From: Takakia lepidozioides
Taxonomy: Eukaryota > Streptophyta > Takakiopsida > Takakiales > Takakiaceae
NCBI GenBank assembly: GCA_030704615.1
Contig: CM060732.1
Coordinates: forward strand, 29,369,053 to 29,433,052
Direction of reading: 5' to 3'
DNA: 64,000 nucleotides
A program made the translations under genes and the position numbers. The notes under the pieces are model-generated. The model did not search any database. It saw only the letters and a program-made list of their open reading frames with translations, and was not told the DNA's origin. Below are positions 57,467 through 64,000 of the stretch, one piece after another. Each line of letters opens with the position of its first letter. Position 1 is the first letter of the stretch.

Positions 57467-58740
57467 TATTTTTTGTTTGTATTCTATTTTTTTTTTCTTT
57501 TTTTCTTTTTTTCTTTTTTTGAAGGGCTGAACCCCCATCAATTATGTTTTTTCTTTTTCATTTTTTGGTTGAGGCCATAAATTATTATTAACAGATGAAG
57601 AAAACACAACCTCGCGCTACATGCCATGAAGGGTGAGAAAATGGGCACTGGCCACTGACTAGAGCTTCAGGGGAGGGTCTAATGGGGACTACATAGAAAG
57701 GATGAAGAAGTGTCCAAAAACGGGGAGGAGACAAAGAGACTATAGCAGAATCTATGGTGGAAGACTGATCAATAATTGCCTTGTTTCCTGTTCGAAGGCT
57801 CAAAAGATAACTATACTTTGGATTTTCATTTCCTAAAGCTGTAACATCTGTAGTCATGCGCACACGAAGAAGAAGTGTCGTGGATTTGCTTGAAAAGATC
57901 ATGGATCCACCTGTGATAGCGGCTCAACGGGCTGATAGGGATTCCAGCCCAGTTCGGTTGCTCAACTTGCAAGCGGATCCACTGGAATTGGAGTTATAAT
58001 CTATAAGTCAAAAATTTCCCTCAAACATTAATTATTTCAATAAAAAAAATTGGTCTGGAACGTTCTTGATGATTTGGAGCCTGACGGTACAAAAGCCTCT
58101 ACCCAGGTTTGTTACACTCGTCGATCAGCAACCCGCTGCAACTCCTTGCTCGTGCCCCACAATGGAGTCTGAGCAACCATGGCAGGCAACTCCGCCATAC
58201 CATACATGTCATCATGCTCTCCCGGAGGTGACACATCCTCTGAATGAGTGTTGCCATCCAACAACTCTCCAGGCCAAGTCACTGCAGCTGTGAATGCTGC
58301 CAGTGTCGGCATCTTGCCTCGCTGGGCAACCACAACTCCTCCTACGAATGTCACGGGGAGCTGCATACACCGGCCCTCCCCTGACTGCTATCCAGGCCTA
58401 TAGGAAGTTGACTCCTCCCAAAAATCCAGGGTGGAGCCCATGAGGTACAACACAATTTAAATGTTAGTTTGTTTTTTGTCGTGCATGCATCATACTGAAC
58501 AATACAAAAGTATATGATGAGCAAGCCCCTTACCTAAACATGAAGAGGGAATCTATGTTAGGATTACTGTTGGAAGGTCGTGAAAACGATTGCTCAATTC
58601 AACGTAGTCAGTTGCCGGTGATTGTAGTGTAAGATTGTCACAACTTTAGATTGAAAAAATATATATTGCATGAGGTTGGGAAAAAAAAATGTATGACGCC
58701 TCCCGAAGGAAACGTAACTTATGGTGTCTCTCGACCCCAC
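57467..58740. other. Intergenic sequence
   Basis: A T/C-rich low-complexity tract at 57484-57522. The frames near 57588-57902 and 58066-58366 have no recognisable content. Confidence 0.4.
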
Positions 58741-58749
58741 GAGGTTGGA

Positions 58750-59022
58750 TAAATGATACAACGCCTTTGTTGCTAGATCTTTGGGAGGATAAATATTGGG
58801 ATCATGGGCGTGGACCTTTTAGAGCAAAAGATTGAACATACATTGTTAACATACTTAATGTAGGGTTTCCCAATGTGCCTTATCATTCTTGGAAGCAATG
58901 TCGTGACAAGGTGGACAAGCTTAAGGATGTGTATCGAGAAGAAAAACAAAAATGTGATGCAACAGGTGCTCCTCGGCCTTCTGAGTGGCCATGGTACAAA
59001 AAATTTGCACGGCAAACGTGAA
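58750..59022 (+). pseudogene. Trihelix/Myb-SANT-like domain fragment
   Basis: The plus strand encodes LWEDKYWDHGRGPFRAKD, a TGA where Trp is expected (about 58832), then YHSWKQCRDKVDKLKDVYRE and SEWPWYKKFARQT with a stop near 59020. The Trp spacing and the C-x-DK-x-x-LK-x-x-Y pattern match trihelix (Myb/SANT-like) DNA-binding domains, as in plant transcription factors and some Harbinger-associated proteins. Only one domain is left. Confidence 0.55.
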
Positions 59023-60207
59023 TGGTGAACCGTGAATTTTGCCCGAGTTCACCTAACGGATGAGTCGTAGGATTTCATCCGCCCATGTGAATGGTGAGGA
59101 CGGATGTCCGCCTCCACATCCGCTGGGTCCCACAAGGCTCAATGGATGATCAGCCCGCCCCACAGCCAGCCCGCAGCCCTCCCCGCACCCTTATGTGCGT
59201 TGTACTTGTGTCTCCAGTTTACATCAAATTCATCTCTTTCCGTTAGAGAGAATTAGGCACTTAAGGAGCTCCCAACATATTGGGAAGTTATCGTTCTAGG
59301 TAATGGTTGATTCTGAGGTTCTGGTGCACATGATACCGAAAGCTGTCAAAACCAGCGAGAAGCTGTATTTGCCTTCTTAAGTTCTTAATTTCTACACACC
59401 TGGGAAAAGCTGCACATAACACAACCCAACCTTACGTGTCTCAGACAGAACGTCTGACTGATTAACCTTATATGTACGACTTTAATGGAGGGTCTAAAGT
59501 CCCCAATGACCCAATAGCACTTGGTTCTCCAGATGTTCCTAAAAATATGTGCACGTAGTGACAGTGAATCTTCATCTGTACAACAAAACTACTTGAAATA
59601 CATCGCATATGGGCTTGATATGTTATCAAACAAGTTACATCCATAGATCTTTTTTTCCCACTCTATGGTAGAAGACGACAATTGCTAGTATTGTATGATG
59701 GTCAATAAGAGTCTAATGTTAAGAAACAATGGTAGACTACTTTTGCAGTACAAACTAGATGCACTACACCTAATAACAGTTGTGTTAGATATCTTCAAGG
59801 AGTTTGGGAGTTGTTACTAAGCTGTGCAGACTAATGAGACCCAGGCAGAGATGGAGGGGCTGAGACAAATGAACCCAAATTTCTGGACTTCAAAATCGAG
59901 TGACTTCATCATCTTCAGATCCCAAGTCTTTATTTATATGTTTTTAAGTTTTTCCCCAAGTTGTGGTGCTGTATAGAAGGATTAATGCCTAGGAATGTCA
60001 AACTATTTGAATTTCATTAAGGTGTCCGTCTTCCAAGACAGTGGACCCTGTCATGGGTGAAATAGGCATCATATAATTTATGCTTGCTTGGGCAGGAGTC
60101 CACCCTAAATTTCCTTACAACAAGTTAGGAAACATAAGTTGGGTGTTCCTTTCAATTTCCTAACTTACTTTTGGAAAGGTGGGGGAAGTATAGGAAACTG
60201 TTAACTC
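59023..60207. other. Intergenic sequence downstream of ISU1
   Basis: No supported gene. It contains the 3' flank of the ISU1 gene. Confidence 0.5.
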
Positions 60208-61672
60208 TCAAGCTGCTGCTGCAGCATTTTCATCAGGGGGTTTGGACCCTTCCTTTCTCTTGGCTTTCTTGGCCTGATAATCTTTCACAGCTGCCTTGAT
60301 TGCATCTTCAGCAAGCATGCTGCAGTGCAGTTTCACAGGTGGGAGCGAGAGGTGCTTGGCAATGTCACTGGAATATACCACATGAATTCAGATAAAGAAA
60401 AATCTAATGTCAACTAATTTTTTTGCAGCCTTGAACGCTTACAAAATCATGGTTCTCATCACTCGTGCATGAAAGTGGGTGCACCTTTTGGAGCTGCAGA
60501 TCTTCTCAACTAGTGCAAGACTGGGTAAAATAGATATTAGAACTAGAGTTGCAAACTCTAGTTTTTCGAGTTTGAACTAAACTAAAACAATTGCAGATCG
60601 CAAGGAGCTTCTGGAGCATTCTCTTCTAGAAAAGTTAATTATATTCCCACCTAAAATGCATACAAATCAACAAGTAAGATGGAGTTGTGCCATAGGCTCG
60701 GATTTTTGCATTCCCTCATTCCCTCTGGAAGTTACTTTTTCTCTGGTATTTTTCCCTGTTGTTGAGGTTGCAGAGGAATTCCAATGGGAAAAAAGTATAT
60801 ATCCTATGATGGCAACACATGAAACTATCCGAAAGCTCCTTGTGAGAGAACATAGAAAGTTTGAGACAATCCACCCCTCCAGTCTGGGAACTATTTCTCA
60901 TTCATGGCATATATCATTCATGATTAACAAATCAAAGGGCATGTCACACAGTGTGCAATCAACTACAAGTTGTGACCAGCTATGGGTAGTGTTGCAATGG
61001 AACCTTGTTCCAGCATGAAATCCACCTTTGGGAATGTAAGGTTCACCTTACCTATTCTTTATCGTTAATACTTCTTCCATTTGCCTCCCCTTTATCCACT
61101 CGGTCGCTGCACGGAATAGGGGGTAATTTACTGAGCTAATCATGAGTGCATAGGAGCAAATAATTACATGATCTATCAAGGAAGCACAATTCTTTGAACA
61201 TCAAGATTGTCACACAACTCACACCACACAGTAAGTATCTAGAATGTTGCGTCTCTTTAATTTACCTAGCAAAACTACTATTATACATGTGTGTCTTAGG
61301 CCGTGAATGAGTGACGGGAAACTATGAACATGATAGGTGTTTGCCTGTCGGTAAGATGTTTGTGTAGTTACCAACAGAGGATGAAGCAATGGCAGACCCG
61401 CACCCAAAGGTTTTGAAGCAGGAATCTACTATCGTTCCAGTAGCTTCATCCACCTTGATCTGCACCTTCATTACATCCCCACAAGTTGGAGCTCCAACCA
61501 ACCCTGTCCCCACGTTTGGATCATCCTTATCAAAGGATCCAACATTGCGAGGGTTGTTGAAGTGCTCTACCACCTTTTCGTGGTACATTTTTGGCGCCAA
61601 TGAGACATTCCCTTTCTGAAGAGAAGCAATAGTCGCCGTTCTTGTCATCCCTCTTCCAAAGAAACTTAACAT
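60208..61672 (-). CDS. ISU1: Iron-sulfur cluster assembly scaffold protein ISU1 (IscU type), three exons
   Basis: Exons are 61372-61672, 61052-61106 and 60208-60367 on minus, all GT-AG, with compatible phases, giving 171 residues. The short basic N-terminus (MLSFFGRGMTRTATIASL) fits a mitochondrial targeting peptide. The scaffold domain begins YHEKVVEHFNNPRNVGSFD. All three cluster-ligand cysteines are present (APTCGD, TFGCGSA, LHCSML), as is the LPPVK motif bound by the Hsp70 chaperone. In this family Fe-S clusters are built on the protein with cysteine desulfurase and frataxin, then passed on. No lesion is seen, so this is an intact host gene. Intron 1 is about 265 bp and intron 2 about 684 bp. 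The C-terminus ends in a poly-alanine tail. Confidence 0.93.
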
Positions 61673-62244
61673 CGTTTTTAAATAAGGATGCTTGATACAA
61701 ACGACTTGCGTTGATCAGGACGACCCTCCTTGAAGGTTAAGTACAATCAAAAGAGTGAAAGATAACCACTTGGATCTGAACTTTCCAAGAAAATATCTAA
61801 GCTTCTTGAAAACGGAACTAATTCTTTGGACAATATTTCTCAAACACGCTCATACACAACCCATCAAGGTGACCCGACACTCATCGACAAGAATCCCCCC
61901 TAACTCTGAATATTTTTTCTTCAAAAAGGGAGGGAATTTGGAGGTCACAAATCCATATGCTCTTGAAGCTGCAACCTCTTGATAAAATCGAACCAGCTTC
62001 TATCATGAAACTTCAAATTAGAAGTTCCAAAACAAATTAAAGAAAGCTAAGAAACCAAATTTAAGATCCCACTACAAACCCAATATCCTAAAGAAACTAA
62101 CGCAATCAAATGACCTCAATTCCACACTCTACACAGGTTTGGGTGTGTGATTTCTACTAGAGAAGAAAAGATCACATCCATGACTATCACTCTATCTGAT
62201 GTCGGTTGAAGCCACCAACGGATGTGTCCTTTCAAATTTGAACT
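61673..62244. other. Upstream region of ISU1 and intergenic sequence
   Basis: It must hold the ISU1 promoter (minus strand). No clear element was identified. Confidence 0.4.
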
Positions 62245-62461
62245 TGTTGGAAATCAATTCTAACATCAACATGTCATATGGTGAATCTTGAAGGGGCACA
62301 ACTCTTAGACAAAGAGTTGTGATCCTTGTGATGTAGACCTATTGGTTGTATCAATAGTCACAACTGTTCATATGTCTTAAAGTGAGCATACGCTCACTAT
62401 TGTAACATCTTCTTCATTATCAGTTACAAATCACTCTCTTTAGAACTCCATAAATTTAACA
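62245..62461 (+). repeat. 5' LTR of TRIM
   Basis: Matches 63180-63397. Contains the inverted words CAACTCTT and AAGAGTTG. Confidence 0.88.
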
Positions 62462-63179
62462 TGGTATCAAAGCTAGTGCTCAACCAATCCATAGATATCT
62501 AATGAGAGTTAACTTAAGATTGTCGTGCCAGTATTATAATACTAGTAGATATGATAGTATTATAACTATCAAATAAGATCTGTCTTCATGATCTAAAAAC
62601 ATATTATATATAAAATCAAACTTTGCATCAATATAGTATACTATGATGAACAAATTATTATTAGGCAAAGAAGCCCACATTCGGAATATTCATGGTGAAC
62701 AACATATAAATCAGTCATGGAAACAATTGAATTTAGTCATTTCAAGCATTTTGAAGTGTCATTCAAGCATGTAACAATTTACGTTGTTAACGATGTTTGG
62801 AGTTCCAACAAATTTGTTTCAGAACCTTCATAGAGTTATGTCATGCGACAATAACTTAAATAAGAGATTTAAGGTGTCATCCCAACAGCACCACTATTGG
62901 TGCATTTGAACTTCAAATGAGCAATTTCTCCAACGAGAACTTCTATTTGAAAATCAGGCTGTCTTTAAAGTGATAACAAACTAGTCATGACGACGACTTC
63001 CACTTTGACGTAGTCTCAGTTTGACCAAGGGAAATGGAGCATATGCTAGTGGATGTTGGCCAACGCCAACAACTCTATACATCTCATTTTAAAATTATGT
63101 GAATATGCTTTAATAACATTGTTGGACAAAAATAGGGCCTTCATAATTTAGACTCTTGAATGTTGTCATTGAGGAAAGG

Positions 63180-63397
63180 TGTTGGAAGTCAATTGTAACA
63201 TTCAACATGTCATATGGTGAATCTTGTAGGGACACAACTCTTAAACAAAGAGTTGTGATCCATGTGACTTAGACCTATTGGTTGTATCAATAGTCACAAC
63301 TGTTCATATGTCTTAAAGTGAGCACACGCTCACTATTGTAACATCTTTTTCATTATCAATTACAAATCATTCTATTTAGAACTCCATAAATCTAACA
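63180..63397 (+). repeat. 3' LTR of TRIM
   Basis: Matches 62245-62461. Confidence 0.88.
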
Positions 63398-64000
63398 CCA
63401 TTGTACAGTAGCAATGGATGGAACTCCTAGTCTTCATCCTCAAGTGATTTGAGTTCAATTGATGTGTTGATCGCATCAGAGCGGATTTCGCTCTAGGTAT
63501 GCCAAGTCCATACGTCCATACTGTAGATTAGAGAATTGACATTTGGTAGCTCAACCTCCTATGGGACTGTTGGGCAACTGAAGTCATAGGAGAAAATTAG
63601 AAATCAGGACTTACACCTTGTAATAATTGACTCTGGGGGCTTCAGCGTCACATGTAGAGGTCTAGTGGATTTCAGAGACCTCTAGCCTTCAAAGATCTGA
63701 TCGCTTCTTGTAGTAGAATGTGCAAGAGAATCCTGGCAGTCCGCTCGTAATCACAGCTACAGATTGGCTTGAATTTCATGCATGTCCACAAAAACTAGAA
63801 ATTCTCTGAAGCGAGGATTAAAGCAATCATACGAACATTGCAAGAAATGTGAAGTTGTGAGTATGGGCTGGTAAAATGAAAGCATAGACCACACTCAGAC
63901 GTCCACAAGGTACGCACATCGAACACCTTAGCATCCTTTTGCCTTATGCTATACTTCTGCCGTCCTCTCCGAGTCTCTATCCATTTTGAGCTGCATCCGG
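63398..64000. other. Intergenic sequence to window end
   Basis: Nothing recognisable. Confidence 0.4.

Larger units (their letters stand above)
62245..63397 (+). mobile_element. TRIM (miniature LTR retroelement)
   Basis: Two direct repeats of 217-218 bp (62245-62461 and 63180-63397, about 92 percent alike) start TGTTGGAA and end CTAACA/TTAACA. Immediately inside the left one is TGGTATCAAAGC, an initiator tRNA-Met primer site. Just before the right one is GAGGAAAGG, a polypurine tract. The 718-bp interior has no coding capacity. The flanks GAACT and CCATT do not match, so no target duplication is seen. Confidence 0.88.

Noticed and set aside
1-64000. tRNA, rRNA or other structural RNA genes
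   Set aside because: No convincing cloverleaf or rRNA core sequence was seen by eye on either strand. The only tRNA-like sequences are retroelement primer sites.

Overview
The window is nuclear DNA of a plant, most likely a streptophyte with a large, repeat-rich genome. I cannot name the species. The evidence is spliceosomal GT-AG introns, Mutator-like DNA transposons (MULEs), an L1-type LINE with a plant-style ORF1, a Ty3 chromovirus primed by initiator tRNA-Met, a TRIM element and plant-type genes (mitochondrial ISU1, a GH31 glycosidase of the sulfoquinovosidase-like plant family). Almost everything is mobile DNA. The only clearly intact host gene is ISU1 on the minus strand at 60208-61672.

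Region 1 (1-25.3 kb) holds two copies of one large MULE-like element facing each other across an L1 LINE. The right copy (14279-24928) is complete, about 10.65 kb, and bounded by a 10-bp target duplication. The left copy (1-9344) runs off the window. Each copy has two divergent gene modules. One is a transposase-like gene with a SWIM zinc finger. The other is a nine-exon gene predicted to encode a 1051-residue protein with an N-terminal ParB/sulfiredoxin-like domain and a C-terminal permuted N6/N4 DNA methyltransferase domain. A tandem array of short perfect hairpins lies between them, with 5 hairpins in the right copy and about 22 in the left. A SWIM transposase plus a ParB-methyltransferase plus a hairpin array in one eukaryotic transposon is the most striking system here. 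Both copies carry disabling changes, mostly at different places. The left copy has also lost the N-terminal half of its transposase where the array expanded.

Region 2 (25.3-34.3 kb) has a LINE 3' fragment and then a second, unrelated MULE (26889-34237) with long terminal inverted repeats of about 310-360 bp and a 9-bp target duplication. It has a decayed SWIM transposase on the minus strand and an unknown accessory reading frame on the plus strand. The two end tail to tail on the same CTAG. A short motif, CAGTCYGCTG, is scattered through the element and even into coding sequence.

Region 3 (34.3-43.4 kb) is mostly non-coding plus a decayed multi-exon GH31 gene (37100-42656, minus). A small inverted-repeat element abuts its 5' end.

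Region 4 (44.2-51.2 kb) is a Ty3 chromovirus on the minus strand with both LTRs, a CACAT target duplication, a primer-binding site, and broken gag-pol with a chromodomain.

Region 5 (51.2-64 kb) has a HECT-like E3 ligase fragment split by a small transposon, two unidentified exons, several MITEs, a trihelix-like fragment, ISU1 and a TRIM retroelement. Several nonsense lesions in the transposons and retroelement are C-to-T changes at CAG or CGA, which fits decay of methylated cytosines in silenced plant repeats.
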